From Burkholderiales bacterium (GTDB lineage Bacteria; Pseudomonadota; Gammaproteobacteria; Burkholderiales; Casimicrobiaceae), in NCBI GenBank assembly GCA_025352105.1, contig JANXUB010000193.1, positions 1 to 49,902 of the forward strand: 49,902 nt of DNA, written 5' to 3'. Both the position numbers and the translations under genes were made by a program. Under the pieces are notes generated by a model. It made no database searches. It was not told the DNA's origin and worked only from the letters and a program-made list of their open reading frames with translations. Shown one piece after another: positions 26,761-37,283 of the stretch. The first letter of the stretch is position 1; each line of letters opens with the position of its first letter.

Positions 26761-28221
26761 CTAAATGTTTGGATGGCGCTTATGCCAGTCCGTCGCCAAC
26801 TGAAACTGATGTGCCACGTTCAGCATGCGCGCTTCGTCCAGATAGTTACCGATAATTTGCATGCCTACGTGTTGACCATTTTCGTCTACGCCGCACGGGT
26901 GGCTCATCGCCGGTTGACCCGTCAGGTTGGCGCAAATGGTGAAGATGTCATTCAGGTACATCTTCACTGGATCGTCCGACTTGCTGCCGAACTGGAACGC
27001 GGTTTCCGGCGCGGTTGGTCCCATCACCACATCGCACACTTCGTAAGCACGCTTGAAATCCTCGGCGATCAGGCGACGCAACTTGCCCGCTTGCAGGTAA
27101 TACGCGTCGTAGTAGCCGTGCGACAGCACGTACGTGCCAATCAGAATGCGCCGTTTAACCTCGGCTCCGAATCCCTCGGCACGGGAGCGCTTATACATGT
27201 CCATCAGGTCTGTGTATTCAGCCGCCCGATGACCGTATCGAACGCCGTCGAAGCGCGACAGATTGCTTGAGGCTTCCGCCGGTGCGACGACGTAGTACGC
27301 GGGCACCGAATATTTGACGTTCGGGAGCGACACTTCAACCGTGATCGCACCGAGTTTTCGGTAAACGGCCAGCGCTTCATCCACGGCTTTTGCAATTCCT
27401 GGTGCAACGCCTTCGCCGAAAAACTCTTTCGGCAAGCCAATGCGCAGGCCGGTTAGCGGTTTGGCCAGGTCACGTGAATAGTTTTCTTTAGGCCGATCAA
27501 GCGACGTAGCGTCGTTTGTATCGAATCCAGCCATCGCGCTCAGAAGCAAAGCGCAATCTTCGGCCGTTTGAGCGAAAGGCCCCGCCTGATCGAGCGAGGA
27601 CGCGAACGCGATGATGCCAAAGCGGGAACACACGCCGTACGTGGGTTTCAGCCCCGTGAGATTGCAGAACATGGCGGGTTGCCGAATCGACCCGCCGGTA
27701 TCGGTACCGGTCGAGGCCGGTGTCAGGCCCGCAGCGACACTCGCCGCCGAGCCGCCGGACGAGCCGCCCGGTACGCGCGACAGATCCCACGGGTTTTTCA
27801 CCGGGCCGAAATAAGAGGTTTCGTTGGACGAGCCCATGGCGAACTCGTCCATGTTCAACTTGCCAAGCGTGACCATGCCCGCTGCCGTCATGTTTTTGAC
27901 GACAGTTGATGTGTACGGCGCGACGAAGTTCTCCAGCATCTTTGAGCCGCAGGTGGTTCGCCAGCCGTCGATCAGGTAGATGTCTTTGTGCGCGATGGGC
28001 ACGCCGAGCAGGGGTGCGGCGTCGCCTGCGGCGCGTTTTTCGTCCGCAACTTTTGCCTCAGCCAGCGTTTTTTCGCGATCTAGTGTGACGTAGGCGTTGA
28101 GCACAGGCTGCAACGCGTCCGCGCGGTCAAGGTAGTGAGTGGCGAGCTCAACGGCGCTAACTTTTTTGTCATCCAGCTCCTTCACCGTTTCGGCGACCGT
28201 GGCGAACGTGTTCCAGCTCAT
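26761..28221 (-). CDS. gatA: Asp/Glu-tRNA(Asn/Gln) amidotransferase subunit A
   Basis: GatA is the glutaminase/amidase subunit that releases ammonia from glutamine for the GatB site. The 486-residue protein has the amidase-signature Ser-cisSer-Lys triad: lysine in [11 protein letters not shown] (near residue 79), and the serines in [18 protein letters not shown] and [13 protein letters not shown]. The conserved ending [17 protein letters not shown] matches GatA. The ATG at 28221 overlaps the gatC stop by four bases. Order gatC-gatA-gatB is the standard operon, here interrupted by repeats between gatA and gatB. Confidence 0.97.
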   Translation of the reverse strand: MSWNTFATVAETVKELDDKKVSAVELATHYLDRADALQPVLNAYVTLDREKTLAEAKVADEKRAAGDAAPLLGVPIAHKDIYLIDGWRTTCGSKMLENFVAPYTSTVVKNMTAAGMVTLGKLNMDEFAMGSSNETSYFGPVKNPWDLSRVPGGSSGGSAASVAAGLTPASTGTDTGGSIRQPAMFCNLTGLKPTYGVCSRFGIIAFASSLDQAGPFAQTAEDCALLLSAMAGFDTNDATSLDRPKENYSRDLAKPLTGLRIGLPKEFFGEGVAPGIAKAVDEALAVYRKLGAITVEVSLPNVKYSVPAYYVVAPAEASSNLSRFDGVRYGHRAAEYTDLMDMYKRSRAEGFGAEVKRRILIGTYVLSHGYYDAYYLQAGKLRRLIAEDFKRAYEVCDVVMGPTAPETAFQFGSKSDDPVKMYLNDIFTICANLTGQPAMSHPCGVDENGQHVGMQIIGNYLDEARMLNVAHQFQLATDWHKRHPNI

Positions 28222-28505
28222 TCGATCACCTTCGGCACGAGGAAATAGCCTTCAGCCGCCTGGGGTGCATTTTTCTGATATTTCTCGCGATGATCTATCT
28301 CGGTCACGACATCGTCGCGCAAGCGCAGAACCATATCAAGGCCGTGCGACATCGGTTCGATGCCTTGCGTATTAACGGCCTGCATCTCGTCAATGAGCTT
28401 GAAAATGCCATCCAGCTTAGCTTGCACATCGAGGACGTCGGCGGGAGTAACGCGGATACGGGCAAGATGCGCGATCCGCTCGATATCTTGGGAGGAAAGG
28501 CTCAT
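28218..28505 (-). CDS. gatC: Asp/Glu-tRNA(Asn/Gln) amidotransferase subunit C
   Basis: Small 95-residue subunit that wraps around GatA and stabilises its contact with GatB. The N-terminus [17 protein letters not shown] and the middle [25 protein letters not shown] are typical; the C-terminus YFLVPKVIE is the conserved end. It is first in the gatCAB operon and divergent from mreB, an arrangement I know from betaproteobacteria. The GGAAAGG-containing stretch just upstream fits as ribosome-binding site. The promoter must lie in the 267-base gap towards mreB, but I could not pick a convincing one. Confidence 0.95.
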   Translation of the reverse strand: MSLSSQDIERIAHLARIRVTPADVLDVQAKLDGIFKLIDEMQAVNTQGIEPMSHGLDMVLRLRDDVVTEIDHREKYQKNAPQAAEGYFLVPKVIE

Positions 28506-28706
28506 GAATCAGGAAAAGTCGGGGAAACTCAGGGAAGAGACGCGCGCAAGACACTGCTTCGAGGCTAGTCGCGGACACTACAGAGGTATTTGTTTATGGT
28601 CGGTAGGGTAACATATTGGGTTAATTAGAGCTCACTTCAAGCCTCTTGCAGAACGCTGAAGAAGGGCTTGCAGTCGATGTTTCCGGGGGATGGTAGTAGG
28701 GTCTGA

Positions 28707-29816
<1,110 letters not shown>

Positions 29817-29898
29817 GGAGCCCGTCAAGTGATGTTTCGCTGCCCGCGCCCTCACATGATGAGCGTTGGCAGCGGATTCACGACTCCACGTAAGTTGT

Positions 29899-30813
29899 AT
29901 GCACGGTAGAGTCACCTCGCTGCCCTCAGAGCCGCCCCGCTTTTTTAATCGCGGGCCGAGTCCAATTGCGCGCCTGACGTTTTTCGGCGTGATTTCGCTC
30001 GCGCTGATGTTTGTCGACTCGCGCTTTCGCACGTTGGAGACTGTGCGTATGGCGATTGCAACCGTGGTGTATCCCGTGCAGCAGGCGGCGTTAGTGCCGG
30101 CGCAAATGGCAACGCGATTCGGCGAGTTCTTCGACACGCGCGAAGACCTGCGCGTGCAAAACACACAATTGAAGGCTGACCTGCTTCAGGCTTCACTCGC
30201 GCAGCAGTCGCAGATGGCGGCAAGAACCGAGTCGGACAGACTGCAAAAATTGCTGCAAATTTCGCAAACATCCACTACAAAAGCGCAGGCTGCTCGCGTG
30301 GTCTACCTTGGGCGCGATCCATTCTCGCAAAAGGCTTTCGTGGATCGTGGTGTATCGCAAAGTTTCGAGCCCGGCTCGGCTGTAGTTGATGAGCTCGGCC
30401 TGCTTGGACAGCTCACGCGGGTGCATCCGCTGTTCGCAGAAATCACGTTATTGACTGAAAAAGATTTCGCTGTTCCTGTAAAGGTGGAGCGCACGTCGAT
30501 GCATGCGCTTTTATACGGTCGCGGGCCCGGAAAATCTCCTGAACTCAGCAACGTCGCCAGTAACGCCGATGTCAGAGAGGGCGACTTGTTGTTGACCTCG
30601 AGCATCGACGGAATCTACCCAAGCAATATTCGCGTGGCACGAATCACTAGCGTGCAGCGCGATGCCGGGAGCGCGTTCGCCCGCATCGAAGCGACGCCTG
30701 CCGCTCTGGTGGCGGGAGCAAATACCGTGCTGGTGCTTGACAAGCCACCGGCTCGCGCCCCGCGTCCGGTTGCAGACATTGCCGCAGAATCTGTCGCCAA
30801 GAAAAGGCGGTGA
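29899..30813 (+). CDS. mreC: Rod shape-determining protein MreC
   Basis: Bitopic periplasmic scaffold of the elongasome linking MreB filaments to PBP2/RodA. From ATG 29899 it has 304 residues: a short cytoplasmic tail, a membrane helix (LTFFGVISLALMFVD), a coiled coil (FFDTREDLRVQNTQLKADLLQASLAQQS) and the two-beta-barrel MreC domain (VVDELGLLGQLTRVHPLFAEITLLT; VREGDLLLTSSIDGIYPSNIRVARI). The first in-frame TTG at 29866 would add 11 residues and has little support. It ends in an overlap with mreD (GTGA). Confidence 0.95.
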   Translation: MHGRVTSLPSEPPRFFNRGPSPIARLTFFGVISLALMFVDSRFRTLETVRMAIATVVYPVQQAALVPAQMATRFGEFFDTREDLRVQNTQLKADLLQASLAQQSQMAARTESDRLQKLLQISQTSTTKAQAARVVYLGRDPFSQKAFVDRGVSQSFEPGSAVVDELGLLGQLTRVHPLFAEITLLTEKDFAVPVKVERTSMHALLYGRGPGKSPELSNVASNADVREGDLLLTSSIDGIYPSNIRVARITSVQRDAGSAFARIEATPAALVAGANTVLVLDKPPARAPRPVADIAAESVAKKRR

Positions 30814-31352
30814 GTTTGTTCCATTTGCCCAACTCACCGCTGTTCAAGATTGCGAGCCCGGAAGACATTCTGCTGTCGCCAAAGCCCTGGTTCGTTACGC
30901 TCACGCTGGCCTTTGCATTCACCACCAATTTGTTGCCACTTTCAGGCTTTGCGCTTGCATTGCGACCCGATTTTTTTGCGTTGGTGTTGCTCTACTGGGC
31001 GATTCACCAACCGCGCTGGATCGGCATCGGCATGGCCTGGGCATGTGGGCTCCTGACTGATGTCGTGGAAGCGAATCTGTTTGGCCAGCACGCATTGGCC
31101 TATGCAATTCTGGGGTTTGCAGCGGGTTATTTTCATCGGCGTGTTTTGCGTTTCCCGGTGTGGCAGCAGGCACTGCATGTCCTCGGCCTGCTGTTGATCG
31201 CGCAGGGCGTCGTCGTCGTGCTTCGCCTGATGAGCGGAGCCTCGCCGCCGAGTGCGGCCATCGTGCTTGGCAGCGTCAGCAGCGCGCTGATTTGGCCGGT
31301 GATCTCGGCGCTCTTGCAGTGGCCGCAACGCGTTCGTTCGCTGCTGGACTGA
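30810..31352 (+). CDS. mreD: Rod shape-determining protein MreD
   Basis: Inner-membrane partner of MreC. 180 residues with five to six hydrophobic helices (WFVTLTLAFAFTTNLLPLSG, LRPDFFALVLLYWAI, MAWACGLLTDVVEANLFGQHALAYAILGF). The GxLxDxxxxxxxGxxAL-type motif in the third helix is diagnostic for MreD. The GTG start overlaps the mreC stop by four bases. mrdA follows after 10 bases. Confidence 0.93.
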   Translation: MSLFHLPNSPLFKIASPEDILLSPKPWFVTLTLAFAFTTNLLPLSGFALALRPDFFALVLLYWAIHQPRWIGIGMAWACGLLTDVVEANLFGQHALAYAILGFAAGYFHRRVLRFPVWQQALHVLGLLLIAQGVVVVLRLMSGASPPSAAIVLGSVSSALIWPVISALLQWPQRVRSLLD

Positions 31353-31362
31353 GACGAGATTA

Positions 31363-33288
31363 ATGGCCTCCGAGCTCAGAAATTACGATCAGGAGCTGTT
31401 CTGGTTTCAGCGTCGGCTGTCGCTCGCGGCGATACTGGTCGTCGTCTGCTTTGCTACGCTGCTAGGTCGCTTTGTTTATCTTCAGGTATTTCAGTACAAA
31501 CACTTTGTGACGCTGGCTGAGGCCAACCGGATAGACATTCAGCCAGAGGCACCGAATCGCGGCATCATCACTGATCGCAATGGCGTGGTGCTAGCTTCGA
31601 ACTATTCGGCGTACACCCTTGAGGTCAATCCGCAAAAAATCACGGATCTCGACGTAGCGATTGACGAGATTGGAAAAATTGTCGAAATCTCTGCTCGTGA
31701 CCGCCGTCGATTCAAGCGACTCTACGATGAATTTCGGACCAATGACAGCCTGCCGCTGAAGTCTCGGCTGACCGACGAAGAGGTAGCGCGCGTGGCCGCC
31801 AATCGCTATCGTCTCCCTGGCGTAGAAATCAAGGCGCGACTTTTTCGCCAATACCCGTTTAGCGAACTTGCATCACACGTTGTAGGCTATATCGGTCGCA
31901 TCAGTCAGGGCGAAAAAGAGCGCATCGAGCAGCAGCAATTGACATCGAGCTACAAAGGCTCGGACTACATCGGCAAACGCGGCATTGAGCTCTCCTATGA
32001 GAAGGAGCTGCATGGCTCTGCGGGCTCCACCGAAGTCGAAGTGGACGCCAACCGCCGCGTGGTTCGTGTGCTGTCGAGAAAGCCGTCGGTGGTCGGAAAC
32101 AATCTTCAGCTCTCGCTCGACATCAGATTGCAAAAGATCGCGGAGGATGCATTTGGTAGCAAGCGCGGTGCACTGGTTGCGATTGAGCCCGGAACGGGTG
32201 ATGTCCTCGCCTTCGTCAGCAAGCCAGGCTACGACCCGAATCTGTTTGTCGACGGCATCGATACCGAGAGCTGGGACGCGTTGCGCGATTCGCCCGACAA
32301 GCCCATGCTCAATCGCCCGTTGCAGGGCGGCTACCCGCCGGGCTCTACCTACAAGCCGTTCATGGCGCTGATGGCACAGGAATTGGGCGTCCGAACCGCA
32401 GGGCAAACCATCAGTGATCCGGGCTACTTCCGGCTCGGCAAAGGCAACTGGAACGATGACAAGCCAGGCGGACACGGCTTGGTCGACATGGTGAAATCGA
32501 TTGTGGTTTCGTGCGACACGTACTACTACCAGTTGGCGTCTGAACTTGACATCGACGACTGGCACGGATTCATGAAGAAATTCGGCTTTGGACAAAAAAC
32601 CGGGATCGATATTGACGGCGAACTCACCGGCATCCTGCCAAGCCGTGAATGGAAGGCGAAACGTTTTCCGAAAGACCCGAAGCTGCATGTCGGCGATCAG
32701 GTGTCGCTCGGCATTGGTCAGGGCTACAACACGTTCACGCCGATGCAGCTGGCGTATGCAACGGCGGTGCTGGCGAACCGCGGCGTTGCCTACAAACCTC
32801 ATCTGGTTAAACGCATAGTCGATGCAAAAACAGGCGAGGCACGCCTCACGCAACCGAGCCCTGCCTACACCATCGATTTGAAACCGGCACACCTTGACGT
32901 CGTTTTTAAAGGCCTTGCTGGTGTAGTTACCGACGGAACAGGGCGAACAGCTTTTTTGAATGCCAAGTACGTGAGTGGCGGCAAGACCGGAACCGCACAA
33001 GTGTTTAGTCTCCGCGGCGCTGAGTACAAAGCCTCGCAGGTTGCGGAGCGCCTGCGCGATCACGCCTGGTACATCGCGATGGCTCCGATTGATAAACCGA
33101 CCATCGCGATCGTGGCGCTTGTTGAGAATGGCGGCTTCGGCGCGGAAGCAGCCGCGCCCATCGTGCGCAAAGTTATGGACGCGTATTTCAACCCGGCACT
33201 GCTGGACGCTGCTATCAAGCGCGACGTACCGGCTACCGAGGCAATCGCCGTTGCAGCGGCTCAACGCGAGGTCAAAAGAGCGCGATGA
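31363..33288 (+). CDS. mrdA: Penicillin-binding protein 2 (elongation transpeptidase)
   Basis: Class B PBP that cross-links peptidoglycan during cell elongation, working with RodA. 641 residues: an N-terminal anchor (LSLAAILVVVCFATLLGRFVYLQVF, about 18-42), a PBP dimerisation/pedestal domain (NRGIITDRNGVVLASN), then the transpeptidase with the SxxK site at S328-T-Y-K331 (PPGSTYKPF), the SxN-equivalent SCD (in VVSCDTYYYQ) and KTG at 541-543 (GGKTGTAQV). The length matches the family. The stop overlaps the rodA start (ATGA), giving tight coupling to its glycosyltransferase partner. Confidence 0.97.
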   Translation: MASELRNYDQELFWFQRRLSLAAILVVVCFATLLGRFVYLQVFQYKHFVTLAEANRIDIQPEAPNRGIITDRNGVVLASNYSAYTLEVNPQKITDLDVAIDEIGKIVEISARDRRRFKRLYDEFRTNDSLPLKSRLTDEEVARVAANRYRLPGVEIKARLFRQYPFSELASHVVGYIGRISQGEKERIEQQQLTSSYKGSDYIGKRGIELSYEKELHGSAGSTEVEVDANRRVVRVLSRKPSVVGNNLQLSLDIRLQKIAEDAFGSKRGALVAIEPGTGDVLAFVSKPGYDPNLFVDGIDTESWDALRDSPDKPMLNRPLQGGYPPGSTYKPFMALMAQELGVRTAGQTISDPGYFRLGKGNWNDDKPGGHGLVDMVKSIVVSCDTYYYQLASELDIDDWHGFMKKFGFGQKTGIDIDGELTGILPSREWKAKRFPKDPKLHVGDQVSLGIGQGYNTFTPMQLAYATAVLANRGVAYKPHLVKRIVDAKTGEARLTQPSPAYTIDLKPAHLDVVFKGLAGVVTDGTGRTAFLNAKYVSGGKTGTAQVFSLRGAEYKASQVAERLRDHAWYIAMAPIDKPTIAIVALVENGGFGAEAAAPIVRKVMDAYFNPALLDAAIKRDVPATEAIAVAAAQREVKRAR

Positions 33289-34388
33289 TGCAACAGCTCT
33301 GGGCAAAGGTGACGGATCACCTAGATCCTTTCCTTTTTGCTGTAGTCACTGCAATCGCTGCGCTCGGCCTGCTCGTACTTTACAGCGCAGTGGGCGAAAC
33401 GCTGGGGCGCGTGATTTCGCAATCGCAAAAGATGTTGGTCGCGGTAACAATCATGATTTTGATTGCCAATCTGTCGCCGCAATTTATCGCGCGCTTTGCC
33501 GTTCCGCTGTACGTCATTGGCATCGTGTTGTTGTTGGGTGTTGCGCTTGGTGGCGAGCTGGTGAAAGGCGCTCGCCGCTGGTTGAAAATTCCGGGGGTCG
33601 GCAACATTCAGCCGTCGGAGATCATGAAGATCGCGTTGCCGTTGATTCTGGCGTGGTACTTCGAGCGTCATGAGGGCAGCATGAACTGGCGTAATTTTTT
33701 GGTGGCGGCCGTACTGGTCATCGTGCCATTTGGGCTCGTTGTGCGGCAGCCTGATCTGGGCACGGCGCTGTTGATTGGCGCATGCGGCTTCTACGTGCTA
33801 TTTCTCGCGGGCCTCGACTGGCGAGTTATTGTTGGGGTGGCCATTCTTGGTGGGCTCGCTTTGTGGGCGGCGTGGGAGCTCAACTGGTTGCACGACTACC
33901 AAAAAGAGCGGGTGCTCAATTTCATCAGTCCGCAAAATGACACTCAGGACGCGGGCTGGCACACGATTCAAGCGGCCATTGCGATTGGCTCGGGCGGGTT
34001 GTTCGGCAAAGGTTGGGGCAACGGGACGCAGACGCACCTTGAGTTTTTGCCGGAGAAGCACACCGACTTTATCTTCGCCGTCTACGGAGAAGAATTTGGT
34101 TTGCTTGGCGGCGTCGTGCTGATCGCGCTGTATCTCTTGTTCATTGGGCGCTGTTTCGTGATTACTGCTAACGCGTCGAACTTGTTTGGCCGATTGATGG
34201 CGGGCTCAATGACATTGATGTTTTTCACGTATGCATTCGTCAATATGGGCATGGTGACAGGCATCCTCCCCGTCGTCGGCGTACCTTTGCCATTCGTGAG
34301 TTTTGGTGGAACGGCACTCATCACCCTGTTCATCGCAGTCGGCATTCTGATGAGCGTGCAATCGCATCGCAAACTGGTGAATTCGTGA
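33285..34388 (+). CDS. rodA: Rod shape-determining glycosyltransferase RodA
   Basis: SEDS-family peptidoglycan polymerase that extends glycan chains from lipid II, paired with PBP2. 367 residues with about ten membrane helices (for example FLFAVVTAIAALGLLVLYSAV and ALLIGACGFYVLFLAGLDW). Family landmarks are GARRWLKIPGVGNIQPSE, QAAIAIGSGGLFGKGWGNGTQTHLEFLPEKHTDFIFAV (with the catalytic-region E and D residues) and PLPFVSFGGTALIT near the end. The ATG overlaps the mrdA stop, and its stop overlaps the GTG of rlpA. Confidence 0.97.
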   Translation: MMQQLWAKVTDHLDPFLFAVVTAIAALGLLVLYSAVGETLGRVISQSQKMLVAVTIMILIANLSPQFIARFAVPLYVIGIVLLLGVALGGELVKGARRWLKIPGVGNIQPSEIMKIALPLILAWYFERHEGSMNWRNFLVAAVLVIVPFGLVVRQPDLGTALLIGACGFYVLFLAGLDWRVIVGVAILGGLALWAAWELNWLHDYQKERVLNFISPQNDTQDAGWHTIQAAIAIGSGGLFGKGWGNGTQTHLEFLPEKHTDFIFAVYGEEFGLLGGVVLIALYLLFIGRCFVITANASNLFGRLMAGSMTLMFFTYAFVNMGMVTGILPVVGVPLPFVSFGGTALITLFIAVGILMSVQSHRKLVNS

Positions 34389-35317
34389 CGCTTGCGGCCC
34401 GTTCCGTCAAAATCGCGTCGCTAGTCTGCGCCACTGCGCTCCTTGGGGCCTGCGCGAGCAAGCCAGCCTCATCGCCCACCAACGCAACTGCAACAATGCC
34501 CGGTGCCGCGCGACCAGGGGCGTACTACAAAGATGACGGCCCGGCAGCCGCCGTTCCAGCCGATCTGGACCGAATCCCGGATGCGGTCGCTCGCGCAGAG
34601 CCACTACATCGCTTTGCCAACCGCCCGTACAACGTCTTTGGCGTGGAATACCGACCCATGACCAGCCTCGGCGCACTGCGCCAGCGCGGCATCGCCTCTT
34701 GGTATGGCCGCAAGTTTCACGGACAGAAGACCGCGATTGGCGAGACCTACGACATGTTCGCGATGACCGCAGCGCATCCAACCGCGCCGCTTCCAAGTTT
34801 CGCGCGCGTCACGCATCCGAAGTCGGGGCGCAGCGTTGTCGTGCGCATCAATGATCGCGGGCCGTTCCACGCTGGGCGTATCGTGGACTTGTCCTACGCT
34901 GCGGCAAGCCGCCTGGGTATTGCGCAGGGCGGTAGCGGTGAAGTAGAGTTGGAATTACTGGTTCCGCCGTTTCAGGCAGTCGCATCGAGCGAGGCGGTGT
35001 CTGCCTTCGCACCAGCGTCCCCGGCTACGTTAACGCCCACTGAGCCGCCTGCCCTTGACATTTCACCAGCCCCAACCAGTCCGCAAAATTTTTATTACGT
35101 TCAATTGGCCGCATTCGGAAACTTTGCTAACGCTCAGGCGTTCCAACAGCGAATGAGCATTGAACTGACCACCACACCCCGCGTGCAGCAAGTCGACTCG
35201 CTCTATCGCGTGCGTCTTGGCCCGTTCTCGACGCGCAGCGAAGCGGAGGCCGCGCGGGACGGCGCTCAATCCATTTTGTCGACTCCTCTTGTGATTTCTT
35301 CTACGCTTGCCCGATGA
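34385..35317 (+). CDS. rlpA: Septal ring lytic transglycosylase RlpA
   Basis: Outer-membrane lipoprotein with a double-psi beta-barrel and SPOR domain; homologues cleave denuded glycan strands at septa. 310 residues: lipobox LLGAC at the signal peptide end (about 19-23), the DPBB domain from GIASWYGRKFHGQKTAIGET to VRINDRGPFHAGRIVDLSYAAA (about 97-180), a proline/alanine-rich linker and a C-terminal SPOR domain (FYYVQLAAFGNFANAQAFQQ ... YRVRLGPF, about 235-305). GTG 34385 overlaps the rodA stop by four bases; the stop overlaps tolB by four bases. Confidence 0.94.
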   Translation: MTLAARSVKIASLVCATALLGACASKPASSPTNATATMPGAARPGAYYKDDGPAAAVPADLDRIPDAVARAEPLHRFANRPYNVFGVEYRPMTSLGALRQRGIASWYGRKFHGQKTAIGETYDMFAMTAAHPTAPLPSFARVTHPKSGRSVVVRINDRGPFHAGRIVDLSYAAASRLGIAQGGSGEVELELLVPPFQAVASSEAVSAFAPASPATLTPTEPPALDISPAPTSPQNFYYVQLAAFGNFANAQAFQQRMSIELTTTPRVQQVDSLYRVRLGPFSTRSEAEAARDGAQSILSTPLVISSTLAR

Positions 35318-36606
35318 AAAAAAATGCTCTTCGCCTAGTACTCACTTTGTCCATGTTCGGAATCTGTGTGCTGAGTACGAGCACACGAGCACAGCTCACC
35401 ATCGACATCGTCGGCGTCGGAGCGCAACAAATTCCGGTCGCAGTGGCGGGCTTTGGCGGGAATGATGCATTGGCCCAGCAGGTCACTAGCGTGATCGAGG
35501 CCGATCTTGCACGGAGCGGGTTGATCAAAACGGTGAACGCAGCGGGGCTGCCGCGCGGCGGCGACTTAGCCACCGTGCAATTCGCCGAACTCAAAACCCG
35601 GGGCGCGGACGCAACCGTGATCGGTGCCGTGCAAGCAGCGAATAACGGCATGTTGAGCGTGAGTTTTCGCCTGGTCGACGTGCCCAAGCAAACTCAATTG
35701 GTGGGGCTCAGTTTCAATGTTGCAAGCAAAGATTTGCGCGCAACAGCACATCGGATCTCCGATATTGTTTACGAACAGTTAACCGGTGAGCAAGGCGTGT
35801 TTAGCACGCGGCTAGCCTACGTTTCCAAGTCGCCCGGTCGCTTCCAATTGATCGTGGCTGATAGCGACGGCTTCAACGCGGTTCCCGCCCTAAACTCTGT
35901 CGAACCCATCATCTCACCGGCCTGGTCGCCTGACGGGACAAGGCTTGCGTACGTGTCGTTCGAGGGCCGTAAGCCCAGCGTTTACGTGCAAAACGTGAGC
36001 TCCGGAGCGCGAACACTGCTGGTTCGAGCGCCCGGAAATCAGTCGGCCCCGGCTTGGTCTCCTGACGGCAGTCGAATTGTGTATGCCTCATCGCAGGCGG
36101 GCGGAACTCAGCTCTTCGTGGCCAATGCCGATGGCAGTGGTTCACGTCGGTTAACCAGTAACGGTGCCATCGATACAACCCCGAACTGGGCACCGGATGG
36201 GCGCATCTATTTCATGAGTGATCGTGGCGGCTCTCCGCAGATTTATCGCATGACACCCGAAGGTGGCAACGCCGAACGCGTCACCTTCGAGGGCAGCGAA
36301 AATGCGAATCCGCGTGTCGCTGCTGATGGCAAGAGCATGGTGTTTGTGAAGCGGGAGGGCTCGCGCTACATGCTTGCAGTGCAGGATTTTGCGTCGCGCC
36401 AAGTGCAAACCTTGACGCAGGGACCCGTCGATGAATCCCCATCCTTCGCGCCGAACGGAAAGCTGATCGTTTATGCGTCGGTGTATAACGGCAAGGGCAT
36501 TCTTGCTGCCGTCTCCGCCGACGGGCGTGTCAAGCAAAGGCTCGGCGCTACAAACGCTGATGTACGCGAACCGGCGTGGGGTCCTCTGCCAGCATTGCCA
36601 AAGTAA
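35314..36606 (+). CDS. tolB: Tol-Pal system protein TolB
   Basis: Periplasmic beta-propeller of the Tol-Pal envelope-constriction system; it binds Pal and is displaced by TolA. 430 residues: signal peptide MKKNALRLVLTLSMFGICVLSTSTRA with cleavage before QLTIDIVG, an N-terminal alpha/beta domain (about 30-165), then WD40-like repeats with the recurring SPAWSPDGTRLAYVS, APAWSPDGSRIVYAS and TPNWAPDGRIYFMS pattern. The ATG overlaps rlpA (ATGA). The usual upstream partners tolQ, tolR and tolA are not in this cluster; the gene follows rodA-rlpA instead. Confidence 0.97.
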   Translation: MKKNALRLVLTLSMFGICVLSTSTRAQLTIDIVGVGAQQIPVAVAGFGGNDALAQQVTSVIEADLARSGLIKTVNAAGLPRGGDLATVQFAELKTRGADATVIGAVQAANNGMLSVSFRLVDVPKQTQLVGLSFNVASKDLRATAHRISDIVYEQLTGEQGVFSTRLAYVSKSPGRFQLIVADSDGFNAVPALNSVEPIISPAWSPDGTRLAYVSFEGRKPSVYVQNVSSGARTLLVRAPGNQSAPAWSPDGSRIVYASSQAGGTQLFVANADGSGSRRLTSNGAIDTTPNWAPDGRIYFMSDRGGSPQIYRMTPEGGNAERVTFEGSENANPRVAADGKSMVFVKREGSRYMLAVQDFASRQVQTLTQGPVDESPSFAPNGKLIVYASVYNGKGILAAVSADGRVKQRLGATNADVREPAWGPLPALPK

Positions 36607-36689
36607 TCGTGCAGTTGCACAATTCGTCTGGTGATTCTGAGCACACTTCAGCGCACTGGGGCACACTGTCCATATCGAAAGGAAACTTT

Positions 36690-37280
36690 ATGAATCGTCT
36701 CTGGAAATACTCCCTCGCCGCCCTGGCGGCAACGACTATGGTTGTGCTGACCGGGTGCTCGTCAACCCCCGAGGCAACCACAAAAGTAGAGGATCGCACT
36801 GCCACCACCTCGATTGTTGCTCCGAACACCGGCTCCGATGCCTCCACCAGTGGCGTGGGCACCGCCGGTTCGTCGATCGCAACGGTGACCGCTGGTGGCC
36901 CCGCTGGCGCAGGTAACAGCGCGTTACGCGACCCGAAAAGCCCACTCTCCCGTCGCGAAATTTTCTACGACTACGACAGCTTCATCGTCAAGGACGAATA
37001 CAAACCTTTGCTTGAAGCGCACGCGGCATATCTGAAGAACAATCGCAACGCTCGCATCAAGGTTGAAGGCAACACCGATGAGCGCGGTAGCCGTGAATAC
37101 AACCTGGCGCTTGGGCAAAAGCGCTCCGAGAGCGTCAAGCGCGTGCTCACGCTGTTGGGTGTCAGCGAGTCGCAAATTGACACCGTTAGTTTCGGTGAAG
37201 AGAAGCCGCGCAATCCGGCTTCAAGCGAAGCTGCTTATGCGGAAAATCGCCGCTGCGACCTCGCGTATTCTGGGGAGTAG
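36690..37280 (+). CDS. pal: Peptidoglycan-associated lipoprotein Pal
   Basis: Outer-membrane lipoprotein that ties the membrane to peptidoglycan and interacts with TolB. ATG 36690 (AAAGGAAAC upstream) gives 196 residues; longer in-frame starts lack the signal. Signal peptide with lipobox LTGC (C at residue 21), a long low-complexity Ser/Thr/Gly/Ala linker, then the OmpA-like domain: IFYDYDSFIVKDEYKPLLEA, VEGNTDERGSREYNLALGQKR (diaminopimelate-binding D and R) and VSFGEEKPRNPASSEAAYAENRR. It lies 83 bases after tolB and 3 bases before cpoB. Confidence 0.96.
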   Translation: MNRLWKYSLAALAATTMVVLTGCSSTPEATTKVEDRTATTSIVAPNTGSDASTSGVGTAGSSIATVTAGGPAGAGNSALRDPKSPLSRREIFYDYDSFIVKDEYKPLLEAHAAYLKNNRNARIKVEGNTDERGSREYNLALGQKRSESVKRVLTLLGVSESQIDTVSFGEEKPRNPASSEAAYAENRRCDLAYSGE

Positions 37281-37283
37281 TTA

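Noticed and set aside
26605-27270. 221-residue plus-strand frame with [11 protein letters not shown]
   Set aside because: Runs through the REP pair and then antisense to gatA; the peptide-like repeat is not evidence of a gene.
28590-28702. Possible -35/-10 pairs upstream of mreB
   Set aside because: TTGTTT-N13-TAACAT and TTGCAG-N17-TGGTAG both have poor spacing or poor -10 boxes.
31873-33306. 477-residue minus-strand open frame
   Set aside because: It lies entirely opposite mrdA, which has complete PBP2 motifs. The antisense frame shows no domain and has cysteine/arginine-rich shadow composition.
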